From NCBI GenBank assembly GCA_963699345.1, contig CAVOTL010000005.1:1178001-1242000 (forward strand): a stretch of DNA of 64,000 nucleotides, written 5' to 3'. This DNA comes from Bog-756 sp963699345 (GTDB lineage Bacteria; Actinomycetota; Acidimicrobiia; Acidimicrobiales; RAAP-2). Of the stretch, positions 19,038 through 28,814 are shown one piece after another; positions within the stretch are counted from its first letter, which is position 1; every line of letters starts with the position of its first letter. Position numbers and translations under genes: made by a program. Below the pieces are notes generated by a model. It searched no databases and was not told the origin of the DNA. It was given only the letters and a program-made list of their open reading frames with translations.

Positions 19038-20962
19038 CAGCCCCACCACATCCGGGTGAGCATGAACCCGAGGATCACGACGGCGCCGAACATGATGCCG
19101 ACCAGGTAGTTGCGGACGAAGCCGGTCTGGGTGCGCCGGAGCAGGGAGCCCGAGCCGCGGAAGGCGCCGGCCACCCCGTTGACGGCCCCGTCGATGATCT
19201 TCGGGTCCACCACGTCGGCGCAGAAGGCGGCGAGGCGTTCACTCGGCCGGCCGAAGACGGTGTCGTAGAGCTCGTTGATGTACCACGCCCCCCGCAGGAA
19301 GGCGACCTCCAGGGCCGGCCGGTCCGACCGGGTCGACCACAGGCGCACGCCGATCAGGACGAAGACGATGGCCACCACGGCGTCGATGATGGCGAGGACC
19401 CATTCGGCCGTCGTGGACAGGTTGTTGTGGAAGAGGTTGCTGCCGAACACCGGGTCCACCCAGTTGGCCAACGAGAACCGGCTGCCCGAGATGGCCATGA
19501 CGCCGGCCACGGCGGCGAAGAACGCCAGGATCCACAGCGGCACCGTCATGATCCACGGCGACTCGTGGGGCTCGGAGACCGCACCGTCGGCGTGGTGGGC
19601 GTGGGCGGCGTCGAGCTCGTGGCCGGTGTCGGTGTCGGCCCAGCGGTCCTGGCCGAAGAAGGCGAGGCCGGTGAGCCGGCTCATGTAGTAGGCGGTCAGG
19701 GCGGCGGTGACGATGCCGACCACCCACAGGGCCGGATGGGCGGCCCACGTGTTGTCGAGCACGTCGCCCTTGGCCCAGAAGCCCGAGAAGGGCGGCACGG
19801 CGGCGATGCAGAGCCAGCCGATGCCGAAGGTGATGAAGGTGATGGGCAGGTAGGCCCGGAGGTTGCCCATGCGCTTCAGGTCCTGTTCGTCGTGGAGGCC
19901 GTGGATGACCGAGCCGGCGCCCAGGAAGAGGAGGCCCTTGAAGAAGGCGTGGGCCACCATGAGGAAGATGGCGGCCGTGTAGGCCCCGCAGCCGATGGCC
20001 AGGAACATGTAGCCGAGCTGGGAGACGGTCGAGTACGCCAGCACCTTCTTGATGTCCTGTTGGGCGCAGGCGATGGTGGCGGCGACGAAGGCGGTGGCCG
20101 CGCCGACGATGGCGATGGTGAGCTCGGCCGACGGCGAGGCGTGGAGCAGGGGGTTGACCCGGCACAGCAGGTAGACGCCGGCGGTCACCATGGTGGCGGC
20201 GTGGATGAGGGCGGACACCGGGGTCGGGCCCTCCATGGCGTCGGCCAGCCAGGGGAACAGCGGGATCTGGGCCGACTTGCCCATGACGCCCACCAGCAGC
20301 AGGAGGCAGATGGCGGTGATGTTGTCGGAGCCGATCTTGTCCAGGTTGGCGAAGATCACCTGGTAGTCCAACGTGTGGACCTTGGAGTACACGAGGAAGA
20401 TGGCCAGCAGGAAGCCGACGTCACCGATCCGGTTGTAGACGAAGGCCTTCTTCCCGGCGCTGGCCGCCGAGTCCCGGGTGAACCAGAACGACACCAGCCA
20501 GTAGGAGCAGGTCCCGACGCCCTCCCACCCGACGAAGGTCACCAGCAGGTTGCTGCCCAGCACCAGGATCAGCATCGAGGCGACGAACAGGTTCATGTAG
20601 AGGAAGAACTTGGGGTAGTCCCGGTCCCCCTTCATGTACCCGATGGAGTACAGGTGGATGAGGGTGCTGATGCCGGTGATGAAGAGCACCATGGTCATCG
20701 ACAGCGGGTCGACGTACAGGGCGGCGTGGACCTGGAGCTGGTCGACCGGGATCCACGTCCAGAGGTTCTGCCCGAAGCTGCGCACCGGGGCGTCGACCTG
20801 CAGGAGGGCGAAGTAGACGAGGACGGACACCACGAACGAGGCGCCCACGGCCACGGTGGCGACCCAGCCGGCCGCCGGGTCGCCGAGCCGCCGCCCGGCG
20901 GCGGTCAGGATCCCGAAGCCGACGAGCGGCAGCAGGATGATCAGGTAGGTCAGGTGGAGCAT
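19037..20962 (-). CDS. nuoL: NADH-quinone oxidoreductase subunit L
   Basis: A 641-residue, distal membrane subunit of complex I with the long lateral helix at its C-terminus. Recognisable parts are WEGVGTCSYWLVSFWF with its Glu, SAQIPLFPWLADAMEGPTPVSALIHAATMV and QQDIKKVLAYSTVSQLGYM. A His/Ala/Asp-rich loop (around DTGHELDAAHAHHADG) precedes the C-terminal helices. It starts 8 nt after the nuoK stop, the only real gap between genes in the downstream half of the operon. Confidence 0.97.
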   Translation of the reverse strand: MLHLTYLIILLPLVGFGILTAAGRRLGDPAAGWVATVAVGASFVVSVLVYFALLQVDAPVRSFGQNLWTWIPVDQLQVHAALYVDPLSMTMVLFITGISTLIHLYSIGYMKGDRDYPKFFLYMNLFVASMLILVLGSNLLVTFVGWEGVGTCSYWLVSFWFTRDSAASAGKKAFVYNRIGDVGFLLAIFLVYSKVHTLDYQVIFANLDKIGSDNITAICLLLLVGVMGKSAQIPLFPWLADAMEGPTPVSALIHAATMVTAGVYLLCRVNPLLHASPSAELTIAIVGAATAFVAATIACAQQDIKKVLAYSTVSQLGYMFLAIGCGAYTAAIFLMVAHAFFKGLLFLGAGSVIHGLHDEQDLKRMGNLRAYLPITFITFGIGWLCIAAVPPFSGFWAKGDVLDNTWAAHPALWVVGIVTAALTAYYMSRLTGLAFFGQDRWADTDTGHELDAAHAHHADGAVSEPHESPWIMTVPLWILAFFAAVAGVMAISGSRFSLANWVDPVFGSNLFHNNLSTTAEWVLAIIDAVVAIVFVLIGVRLWSTRSDRPALEVAFLRGAWYINELYDTVFGRPSERLAAFCADVVDPKIIDGAVNGVAGAFRGSGSLLRRTQTGFVRNYLVGIMFGAVVILGFMLTRMWWG

Positions 20963-20969
20963 CGCCCGG

Positions 20970-21275
20970 TCAGCCCTTCATCAGATGCAGGTCGTCGGCG
21001 TTGGCGCTGGCCCGGCGCCGGAAGATGGCCACCACGATGCCGAGGCCGACCACGACCTCGGCCGCGGCCACCACGAGTACGAAGAACACCAGCACCTGGC
21101 CACCGATGTCGTGCAGCGTGCGGGCGAAGGAGACGAAGGCCAGGTTGGCGGCGTTGAGCATCAGCTCGACGCACATGAACATGATCAGCACGTTGCGGCG
21201 CACCAGGACGCCGACGGCACCGATCGAGAACAGGACGACGCTGAGGCCGAGGTACCAGCCGACGGTGATGCTCAT
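20970..21275 (-). CDS. nuoK: NADH-quinone oxidoreductase subunit K
   Basis: A 101-residue, three-helix membrane subunit that belongs to the proton path of complex I. Both conserved membrane glutamates are present: MFMCVELMLNAANL (helix 2) and VAAAEVVVGLGIVV (helix 3). The ATG at 21275 overlaps the nuoJ stop (ATGA), which supports this start rather than the longer open frame upstream. Confidence 0.96.
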   Translation of the reverse strand: MSITVGWYLGLSVVLFSIGAVGVLVRRNVLIMFMCVELMLNAANLAFVSFARTLHDIGGQVLVFFVLVVAAAEVVVGLGIVVAIFRRRASANADDLHLMKG

Positions 21276-21991
21276 GCCTCCACCCCCGCGTCCTCGGCCC
21301 CGGGACCCGGGGCGACCGGTGCGGCCCCGGTGGCCGCGCTGGCCGCGCTGGCCGTGGCCTCCGGGGCGCCGGGCGTGCGGTCGAGCACCACGCCGTCCTC
21401 CGGGGTCTCGTCGACCGCCTCGCCTCGGTCGGTGGCCGGCGGACGGCGGGCGAGCACCACCGCGCCCACCACGGCGATGATCAGCAGGGCGGACGTCGCC
21501 TCGAAGGGGAATAGATAGGTCGTGTAGAGCGCCTTGCCGATCAGGTTGACGTTGGGGGCGCCGGTGTCGGACCCCGACACCGAGGCCTGCCCCGTCGTCC
21601 ACTTGGAGACCTGGCCCAGCAGCAGCAGTCCGGTCAGGCCCAGCAGCACCAGGCCGACGGCCAGCGGACGCTGGCCCCGCAGGGGCTCCTTGGCGATGTC
21701 CTCCTCACGGTCGACCCCGAGGAACATGATCACGAAGAGGAACAGGACCACGATGGCCCCGGCGTAGACGATGACCTGGACGGCGGCGAGGAAGCTGGCC
21801 TGTTGGAGCACGAACATCACGGCCACGCCGAACAGGGTCATGACCAGCATCAGTGCGGAGTGCACCGGGTTGCGGGCCACCACCACGCCGACCGCGCCGG
21901 CGAGGATGATGGCGGCCGCCACGGCGAACACGGCGACGTCGGGCAGCGTCGGCCGGGTGGTGGCCACCAGGGTCGAGAGAACCGCGGTCAT
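21272..21991 (-). CDS. nuoJ: NADH-quinone oxidoreductase subunit J
   Basis: A 239-residue membrane subunit with five helices. The conserved third-helix segment VQVIVYAGAIVVLFLFVIMF is present. The C-terminal tail after TSALLIIAVVGAVVLARR is long and Ala/Pro/Glu-rich, common in actinobacterial NuoJ. It overlaps nuoI by 4 nt at its start and nuoK by 4 nt at its end. Confidence 0.95.
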   Translation of the reverse strand: MTAVLSTLVATTRPTLPDVAVFAVAAAIILAGAVGVVVARNPVHSALMLVMTLFGVAVMFVLQQASFLAAVQVIVYAGAIVVLFLFVIMFLGVDREEDIAKEPLRGQRPLAVGLVLLGLTGLLLLGQVSKWTTGQASVSGSDTGAPNVNLIGKALYTTYLFPFEATSALLIIAVVGAVVLARRPPATDRGEAVDETPEDGVVLDRTPGAPEATASAASAATGAAPVAPGPGAEDAGVEA

Positions 21992-22881
21992 GCGTCACCC
22001 GCCGGGTCGGTGACCGGGGCGGCCGGGGTGACGGACCCGATCGCGTCGCGCTCGGTGTTGCCGGCCCGCTTGGCGTCGACGTAGTCGGCGTCCGCCTGCT
22101 CCTTGTGCTTCTTGCCGAAGCCGGGGCGGAACCGCTCGGCCTTCTCGAGGGCGCGGCCGATGGCTCCGCGGGGCCCGCGCTTGTCCGCCGGCATGTCGAC
22201 CGGGCGCAGGTGGCGCTCCAGGGTCTGGCGGAGCGGCATCGAGCCGGTGGTGGCGTCGTCGCGGGCGCCGCTCTGGCCCCCCTCGGGGGCGCGGGTGCCG
22301 TAGCCGAGCTCGCCGGACCACTGCACCTCCCCTTCGAACGCGGCGGCGCCGGCCGGCGACGTCGCCCGCATCCAGCCCGAGGTGTGCAGGTCGTCACCCT
22401 CGCGCCAGTCCTCCCACGGCATGTGCCGGGGCTTGCCGTCGTCGTCGACCAGCAGCTCGTCCTTGCCGTAGATGGCGTCGTTGCGGTTGGTGAAGGAGAA
22501 CTCCATCAGCTTCGACTCGGTGATGGCCTCGGTGGGGCAGGCCTCCACGCACATGTCGCAGTGGATGCAGCGCAGGAAGTTGATCTCGTAGACGTAGCCG
22601 TAGCGCTCTCCGGGCGAGACCGGGTGGTCGGGCGGATTGTCGAGGCCGCGGACGTAGATGCAGTCCGCCGGGCAGACGCCGGCGCACAGCTCGCAGCCGA
22701 TGCACTTCTCCATGCCGTCCTCGTAGCGGTTGAGGACGTGGCGACCGTGCTGGCGCGGCTGCTTCGGACGCTTCTCCTCGGGGTACTGCCGGGTGACCGG
22801 CGGCCGGCCGAGGTGCTCGAGGGTGAGCTTGAACCCGCCGAGGAAGTTCTGGCGGCCGTGGGGCGGTTCGGGGGTCGGCAT
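21988..22881 (-). CDS. nuoI: NADH-quinone oxidoreductase subunit I
   Basis: The peripheral-arm ferredoxin-like subunit that carries clusters N6a and N6b toward the quinone. Both 4Fe-4S motifs are intact: CIGCELCAGVCPADC and CIHCDMCVEACPTEA. At 297 residues it is much longer than the usual 160-190, because of a hydrophilic C-terminal extension of about 115 residues (Gly/Arg/Lys/Glu-rich) past the Fe-S domain. The extension has no motif I recognise. The start overlaps the nuoH stop. Confidence 0.95.
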   Translation of the reverse strand: MPTPEPPHGRQNFLGGFKLTLEHLGRPPVTRQYPEEKRPKQPRQHGRHVLNRYEDGMEKCIGCELCAGVCPADCIYVRGLDNPPDHPVSPGERYGYVYEINFLRCIHCDMCVEACPTEAITESKLMEFSFTNRNDAIYGKDELLVDDDGKPRHMPWEDWREGDDLHTSGWMRATSPAGAAAFEGEVQWSGELGYGTRAPEGGQSGARDDATTGSMPLRQTLERHLRPVDMPADKRGPRGAIGRALEKAERFRPGFGKKHKEQADADYVDAKRAGNTERDAIGSVTPAAPVTDPAGDA

Positions 22882-24137
22882 CAGGCGTCACCTCCTTCGG
22901 GCGTGGGCGGGACGGGCTCCTCGGCCCGGTTCCAGAGGCGGAGCCCGACGGGCGGCAGGACGGCCCGGGTCTCCTCGCGCTCGGCGCCGACGGCGAAGGC
23001 CCGCGTCAGCAGGAAACTGGCGACGACCACGGTGGCGGCCATGCCGACGCCCCACCAGCCGTCGATGATGAAGCCGGCCACGATGAGGAGCCATCCGAGG
23101 GACAGCGGGATCAGGCGCTTCCAGCCCAGGTCCATCAGCTGGTCGTAGCGGAGGCGGGGCAGGGCGGCCCGGAGCCAGACGAAGACGAAGAGGAAGGCGA
23201 TGGTCTTGGCCAGGAACCAGACGATCGGCCACAGCCACTCGGTGTGGGGGATGTGGGGGATGGGCCCGTCGGGGCCGCCGAAGAAGAGGGTCACCGTGAT
23301 GGCCGACATGGTGATGGTGTTCATGAACTCGGCCAGGAAGAACAGGGCGAAGCGGATCGACGAGTACTCGGTCACGAAGCCGCCGACGAGTTCCTGGTCC
23401 GCCTCGACGAGGTCGAAGGGGGGCCGGTTCGTCTCGGCCACCACGGCGATGAAGAAGATGAGGAAGGGGACGACGGCCAGGCGGATGACGTTCCACTGCC
23501 AGAGGTGCCCGGCCTGGGCGTTCACGATGGTGCGGGTGCTGAGCGAGCCCGTCACCAGCACCACCATGACCACCGTCATCCCGAGGGCGGCCTCGTAGGA
23601 GATCATCTGGGCCGAGGCGCGTACGGAGCCCAGCAGCGGGTACTTCGATCCTGACGACCAGCCGGCCAGCATGATCCCGTAGACGCCGATGGCCGACATG
23701 GCCAGCAGGAACAGGATCCCCATCGGGGGGTCGGCCAGCTGGAGCTCGAACGTGTGCCCGAAGAGCGTCACCTCGCCGCCGATGGGCACGATGGCGAAGG
23801 CCAGGAAGGCCGGGATGATGGTGAGGTACGGGGCCAGCTTGAAGACGAACCGGTCCGCCTTGTCCGGGATCAGGTCCTCCTTGAAGAAGAGCTTGATGCC
23901 GTCGGCCAGGGTCTGGGCGATGCCGAACGGACCCGCCCGGTTGGGCCCGATCCGGCTCTGCATGTCCGAGATCACCTTGCGCTCGAACCAGATCATCAAC
24001 ATGACCGACACCATCAGGGCGCCGAAGACCACCAGCACCTTGACGAGGACGATGAGCAGTACCTCCCAGCCCACTCCCTTGGCGTAGAGGGGGTCGGTGG
24101 CGAGCAGCGGGGCCAGCAGGTGGGCGGCCGGGGTCAC
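22881..24137 (-). CDS. nuoH: NADH-quinone oxidoreductase subunit H
   Basis: A 418-residue membrane subunit forming much of the quinone chamber. Diagnostic segments are RIGPNRAGPFGIAQTLADG, VAETNRPPFDLVEADQELV and TEYSSIRFALFFLAEF. GTG at 24137 overlaps the nuoG stop (GTGA) and puts the first helix at about residue 25; the frame is open far upstream but runs inside nuoG. The C-terminal tail of about 40 residues is charged and Pro-rich. Confidence 0.96.
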   Translation of the reverse strand: MTPAAHLLAPLLATDPLYAKGVGWEVLLIVLVKVLVVFGALMVSVMLMIWFERKVISDMQSRIGPNRAGPFGIAQTLADGIKLFFKEDLIPDKADRFVFKLAPYLTIIPAFLAFAIVPIGGEVTLFGHTFELQLADPPMGILFLLAMSAIGVYGIMLAGWSSGSKYPLLGSVRASAQMISYEAALGMTVVMVVLVTGSLSTRTIVNAQAGHLWQWNVIRLAVVPFLIFFIAVVAETNRPPFDLVEADQELVGGFVTEYSSIRFALFFLAEFMNTITMSAITVTLFFGGPDGPIPHIPHTEWLWPIVWFLAKTIAFLFVFVWLRAALPRLRYDQLMDLGWKRLIPLSLGWLLIVAGFIIDGWWGVGMAATVVVASFLLTRAFAVGAEREETRAVLPPVGLRLWNRAEEPVPPTPEGGDA

Positions 24138-26830
24138 GGGGTCTCCATCCGGAGGTCGACCACCGGGAAGGCCTGGTCGATGAGGTCGGCCACGGTGCCG
24201 TCGCCCAGCGGGACGTTGAAGTCGGCCGCCACCGTCCGACGAGGCAGTGACGGATCGGGCTGGACCGGAACGACCGCCTCGGCCGTGGCCGACCGCAGGC
24301 GCACGGTCCCGCCGGCCGCGACGCCGAGTCCGTCGAGGTCCTGGGGGTTCGCCCGCAGCGCACCGGGGGCCACCAGCTCGGCCAGCTCGGGGACGGCCGA
24401 CACCGCGGTGCCCCCGTCGTAGAGGACCCGGGAGGCGACCAGGCGCACGGAGTAGCCGTCCAGGGGGGAGACATGGGGGACGTCGAGCGCGGCCGGTCCC
24501 GACAGGACGGCCGGACGGGGGGCGCCGGCGTCCCCGCCCGGCGTTCCGGTCGGCGGCCCGGCGTTGGGCGAGGCGGCGAGGCCGGCCTGGAGTCCGGTGC
24601 CCTGGCGCTCCACCGACTCCACGCCGGGCACGGCGATGGGGTCGAGCGGTGCGGGACGGCGCCCGAGGGCCACCTTGGCCGAGGCCAGCGGGGCGACGAC
24701 GCCGTCGGCCGCACCGTGCGAGTCGAGCACCGACTGGGTGATGCCGCGGTGGGAGGGGGCGAGCCGCTCGATCTCGTCCCACACCGCACCCACCGAGTCG
24801 AAGCCCAGGTCGGTACCGAGGTGGAACGCCAGTTCCGAGGCGATCATCCAGTCGGGCCAGCACTGCCCGGGCGGGACCAGCTTCTGCCCCAGCCGGAAGA
24901 TGCGGCCCTCGATGTTGGTGGTGGTGCCGGGACGCTCGTGCGCGTCGGCGGACGGCAGCACGACGTCGGCGTGGTCGAGGACGGTCCCCGGTGCGGTGCT
25001 CACCGCCACGACGAATCCGGCCCCCTCGAGCGCCTTGGTGGCGAGGCGCCGGTCCGGGAAGTCCGCCAGCGGATCGGCCCCGAGGAGCACGAGCGCCTCC
25101 ACCCGGGCACCCTCGGGCTGGTCGCCGGCCGCCGCGGCCAGGATGGCGGCGGTATCCCGGCCCCGCGTGGCGGGGGTCGAGCCCCATGCGGCGGTGAACC
25201 ACTCCCGGCCGGACTCCAGGGAGACCCGTCCCGGAAGCACACCGGGGGCCAGGCCCATGTCGAGGGCGCCGAGCACGTTGCCGCGGCGGAGGGCGGGCAG
25301 GAACCGGGCATCGGGCAGCGCCGTGGCCAGGCGCTGCGCGGCGTCGGCCACCAGCTCCCCGTCCTCGGCCAGCGACGGTCGGCCCACCACCACGACGACG
25401 GGGCCGTCGGTGACCAGGCGCCGGGCCGTCTCCAGCGAGTCGGCGTCGACGGTGGCCGGTGCCGGCCCGCCCGACACCAGCGCCTCCACCAGGCCGGCGG
25501 CCTCGCCGGGCGCATAGCGGAGCGAGGCGGCGGCGTGGGCCGTCAGCGACGTGGCCTGGGGCGACAGCTCGACGATCGACAGGTCGCCGTCGACGGCGGC
25601 GGCGCGGATCCGCAGGAAGAGGATCGGGAGCTCTTCGCGCAGGTCCCCGGAGAGCAGGACCACGGTGGCCGCGGCCGCGGCCTGGTCGATGGTGGCCCGG
25701 GGGAGGCCGAGCACCGTCTCGGCCGGCAGCCCGTCGCCGAGCTGGGCGTCGACCGAGTCCGTCCCGAGGACGCCCTTGGCCACACGGGCCCAGGCGTAGG
25801 CCCCTTCGTTGGTGAGCCGCGCCCCTCCCACCACCCCGACCGCCGCCGGGTCGGCCTTCGCCGCCCGCTTCAGTCCGGTGGCGGCGGCCTCCAGGGCCTC
25901 GTGCCAGGAGACCGGCACCAGGCCGCCGTCCTTGCGGACCAGCGGCTCGGTCAGGCGGTCGTCACGGTTGACCGCGTCGGCCGCGAACCGGCCCTTGTCG
26001 CACAGCCACCCGTGGTTCACCGGATCGATGTCGATGCCGAGGAGGCGGGTGAGGCGGTTGGCCGACGACTGGACCGCCACCCGGCAGCCCACCGAGCAGG
26101 TCGTGCACGTGGACTCGACCTGGTCGAGATCCCACGGTCGGGCCGCGAACCGGTAGGGCGAGGCGGTGAGCGCGCCCACCGGGCAGATCTGCACGGTGTT
26201 GCCCGAGAAGTAGGAGCTGAAGGGGAGCTCGGGAAAGGTCGCCACCTGGAGCTGTTCGCCCCGGCCGATGAAGTCGATCTGGGCCTCGCCGGCCACGTCG
26301 GCGGCGAAGCGGGTGCAGCGGCTGCACTGGATGCACCGCTCGCGGTCGAGGAGGACGAGCTCGGAGATGGGGATCGGCTTCTCGAAGTGCCGCTTCTCCT
26401 CGACGAAGCGGGTCTCCCCCGGGCCGTAGGCGAGCGTCTGGTCCTGCAGCGGGCACTCGCCCCCCTTGTCGCAGACGGGACAGTCCAGCGGGTGGTTGAT
26501 GAGGAGGAACTCGAGGACCCCGTCCTGGGCCTTCTTGACCTTGTCGGAGTCGGTGACGACCTCCATGCCCGGCGTCGCCTCGATGAAGCAGCTGGGCATG
26601 AGGGTGGCACCGCGGGGACCGCTGACCTCGACCAGGCACATGCGGCAGACGCCGACGGACTCCATGCGCGGGTGGTAGCAGAAGCGGGGGATGAACGTCC
26701 CGGCCCGCTCGGCCGCGGCGATGAGCATCTCGCCCTTGCGGGCCCGCACGGGTCGGCCGTCGAGGGTGAACTCGATCTCCTCGACGGGTGGGGCCTCCTC
26801 GGCCCCGACGGGTGTCGCCTGGTCAGTCAT
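24134..26830 (-). CDS. nuoG: NADH-quinone oxidoreductase subunit G
   Basis: The largest peripheral subunit (898 residues). It begins with a 2Fe-2S domain (FCYHPRMESVGVCRMC), followed by CPVCDKGGECPLQ, the 4Fe-4S motif CIQCSRCTRFAADVAGE, and a CTTCSVGC motif with a later LCDKG Cys that fits the extra N7 cluster found in some bacteria. The rest is a molybdopterin-oxidoreductase-like domain. I chose ATG at 26830, which overlaps the end of nuoF by 8 nt (ATGACTGA). Confidence 0.96.
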   Translation of the reverse strand: MTDQATPVGAEEAPPVEEIEFTLDGRPVRARKGEMLIAAAERAGTFIPRFCYHPRMESVGVCRMCLVEVSGPRGATLMPSCFIEATPGMEVVTDSDKVKKAQDGVLEFLLINHPLDCPVCDKGGECPLQDQTLAYGPGETRFVEEKRHFEKPIPISELVLLDRERCIQCSRCTRFAADVAGEAQIDFIGRGEQLQVATFPELPFSSYFSGNTVQICPVGALTASPYRFAARPWDLDQVESTCTTCSVGCRVAVQSSANRLTRLLGIDIDPVNHGWLCDKGRFAADAVNRDDRLTEPLVRKDGGLVPVSWHEALEAAATGLKRAAKADPAAVGVVGGARLTNEGAYAWARVAKGVLGTDSVDAQLGDGLPAETVLGLPRATIDQAAAAATVVLLSGDLREELPILFLRIRAAAVDGDLSIVELSPQATSLTAHAAASLRYAPGEAAGLVEALVSGGPAPATVDADSLETARRLVTDGPVVVVVGRPSLAEDGELVADAAQRLATALPDARFLPALRRGNVLGALDMGLAPGVLPGRVSLESGREWFTAAWGSTPATRGRDTAAILAAAAGDQPEGARVEALVLLGADPLADFPDRRLATKALEGAGFVVAVSTAPGTVLDHADVVLPSADAHERPGTTTNIEGRIFRLGQKLVPPGQCWPDWMIASELAFHLGTDLGFDSVGAVWDEIERLAPSHRGITQSVLDSHGAADGVVAPLASAKVALGRRPAPLDPIAVPGVESVERQGTGLQAGLAASPNAGPPTGTPGGDAGAPRPAVLSGPAALDVPHVSPLDGYSVRLVASRVLYDGGTAVSAVPELAELVAPGALRANPQDLDGLGVAAGGTVRLRSATAEAVVPVQPDPSLPRRTVAADFNVPLGDGTVADLIDQAFPVVDLRMETP

Positions 26831-28127
26831 AGGGGCAGCCCCCCTCCTTGATGTGGACCAGGAACTCGTCGCGGAACATGGTGATGGCCGAGCTGATGGA
26901 GGACGGGATCGACGGGCCCAGCACGCAGATGGTGGTCTGCTGGGGGGGCCAGGCCACGCCGGGCGAGATGTTGTCGCAGGCGTCCATGAGCAGGTCCAGG
27001 TCCTCCTCGCGGCCGTCGCCCCGCTCGATGCGCTCCATGATCCGCTCGAGCCATCCCGAACCTTCGCGGCACGGCGTGCACTGGCCACACGACTCGCGGG
27101 AGAAGAACTTGGTGATGCGCCAGGCGGCCCGCACCGCGCACGTGTGGTCGTCCATGACCACCACCGATCCGGATCCCAGCATGGAACCGGCCTCGGCCAC
27201 CTCGTCCTGGCCGAGGGGCAGGTCGATCCGGTCGGGACCGAACCACGGCGCCGACACGCCGCCGGGGATGAACGCCTTCAGCGCCCGGCCGTGGGGGATG
27301 CCGCCGCCCAGCACCGGCGCGTTGATGAGGTCGTTGAACGTCGTCTTGACCATCTCGAGCTCGAACACGCCCGGGTTGGTGACGTGGCCGGCCAGGGCGA
27401 ACAGGCGCGTGCCGGTGGACCGGCCACCGCCGAGGGCGGCGAAGGCCGCTCCCCCGTTGGTCATGATCCAGGGAAGGTTGGACATGGTCTCGACGTTGTT
27501 GACCACCGTGGGATCGCCGTACAGCCCGATGGCGGCCGGAAAGAACGGGGGCTTGATGCGGGGGAAGCCCCGCTTGCCCTCGAGCGACTCGAGGAGGGCC
27601 GTCTCCTCGCCGCAGATGTAGGCGCCCGCACCCGGGTGGACGACCACGTCGACGGAGAACCCCGAGCCGAAGATGTCGCGGCCCACCGCGCCGTGGGCGT
27701 AGGCGTCGTTGAGGGCGGCCTGGACCCGCTCCAGGCCCAGGGCGAACTCCCCCCGCAGGAAGATGAACACCCGCGTGACCTGCAGCGCGTAGGCGGCGAT
27801 CACCACGCCCTCGACCAGCTGGTGCGGGTCGCGCTCGACGAGCAGGTGGTCCTTGAACGTGGCCGGCTCGGACTCGTCGCCGTTGACCACCAGGTACGTC
27901 ACCGGGTTCTTGCGCAGCATCGACCACTTGCGGCCGGCCGGGAACCCGGCGCCGCCCCGGCCGAGCAGGCTGGCCGCGTCGACCTCGGCGGCGACCTCCT
28001 CGGGGGTCCTGGCCAACGCCGCCCGCAGACCCTCGTAGCCACCGGTGGCCAGGTACCGCTCGAGGGTGAACGAGTCGTCGTAGCCCATCCGGGAGGTGAC
28101 GATCTTCGGTGGCTCGGTGATGGCCAT
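26823..28127 (-). CDS. nuoF: NADH-quinone oxidoreductase subunit F
   Basis: A 434-residue NADH-binding flavoprotein subunit, the electron entry point of complex I. The NADH motif GRGGAGFPAG lies near residue 57, the FMN-site segment NGDESEPATFKDH near 82, GAGAYICGEETALLESLEG near 168, and the N3 cluster motif ESCGQCTPCREGS near 347. Length and order are standard. It begins 28 nt after the nuoE stop, with TGGGGGAGGTGCC upstream of the ATG. Confidence 0.97.
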   Translation of the reverse strand: MAITEPPKIVTSRMGYDDSFTLERYLATGGYEGLRAALARTPEEVAAEVDAASLLGRGGAGFPAGRKWSMLRKNPVTYLVVNGDESEPATFKDHLLVERDPHQLVEGVVIAAYALQVTRVFIFLRGEFALGLERVQAALNDAYAHGAVGRDIFGSGFSVDVVVHPGAGAYICGEETALLESLEGKRGFPRIKPPFFPAAIGLYGDPTVVNNVETMSNLPWIMTNGGAAFAALGGGRSTGTRLFALAGHVTNPGVFELEMVKTTFNDLINAPVLGGGIPHGRALKAFIPGGVSAPWFGPDRIDLPLGQDEVAEAGSMLGSGSVVVMDDHTCAVRAAWRITKFFSRESCGQCTPCREGSGWLERIMERIERGDGREEDLDLLMDACDNISPGVAWPPQQTTICVLGPSIPSSISSAITMFRDEFLVHIKEGGCPYD

Positions 28128-28154
28128 CAGGCACCTCCCCCGTCGGTGGCGGCC

Positions 28155-28814
28155 TCACGGGCGGCGCCGCGCCTCGGCGGCGGCCCGCCGCTCCTCGGCC
28201 ACCGCCTCCGGATCCACCGCCAGACCGTTGGTCCGGCGGACCCGGATCAGGGTCCCGTGGGAGGGGATCTCGGCGTCGCGGGCGCCCGAGCGGAGCTCGT
28301 CGACCAGCCGGTCGAACGACTCGGGCGTCTGGGCGCCCACGTACCGGTGGTTGACCTGGACGCACGGTGCCCGGTCGCAGTCGGCCAGGCACTCGGCCTC
28401 CTCGAGCGTGATGGTGCCGTCGGCGGTGGTGCCCCCGCTGCCGATGCCCAGCGAGTGCTCGGCGTGCTCGAGGAGCTCGGCGGCGCCCCCCAGCAGGCAG
28501 GCGATGTTGGTGCAGACGGCGACCACGTAGCGACCCACCGGCTCGGTGTGGAGCATGTCGTAGAACGACGCGGTCCCGAGGACCTCGCCCGGGGTCACCC
28601 CGACCAGGCCGGCGATGTCCACCATGGCCTCGGGGGTGAGCCAGCCGTCCTGCTCCTGGGCCAGGTGGCACAGGGGGATGAGCGCCGACCGGGGCTCGGG
28701 GTAGAGGGCGATCAGCTCGCGGGCCCTGGCCACCATGTCGGCCGACAGGTGGGTGGGCGCGGCGGGCGCCAGGGCGGCGCGGCGGGGCGGGGCCACCGGC
28801 GTGGGCTCGGTCAC
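28155..28814 (-). CDS. nuoE: NADH-quinone oxidoreductase subunit E
   Basis: A 219-residue thioredoxin-fold subunit holding the 2Fe-2S cluster N1a. The four ligands are visible as CTNIAC and, about 36 residues later, CLADC, with SFYDMLHTEPVGRYVVAVC before them. A Pro/Ala-rich leader of about 25 residues and an Arg/Ala-rich tail flank the domain. GTG at 28814 overlaps the nuoD stop (GTGA). Confidence 0.95.
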   Translation of the reverse strand: MTEPTPVAPPRRAALAPAAPTHLSADMVARARELIALYPEPRSALIPLCHLAQEQDGWLTPEAMVDIAGLVGVTPGEVLGTASFYDMLHTEPVGRYVVAVCTNIACLLGGAAELLEHAEHSLGIGSGGTTADGTITLEEAECLADCDRAPCVQVNHRYVGAQTPESFDRLVDELRSGARDAEIPSHGTLIRVRRTNGLAVDPEAVAEERRAAAEARRRP

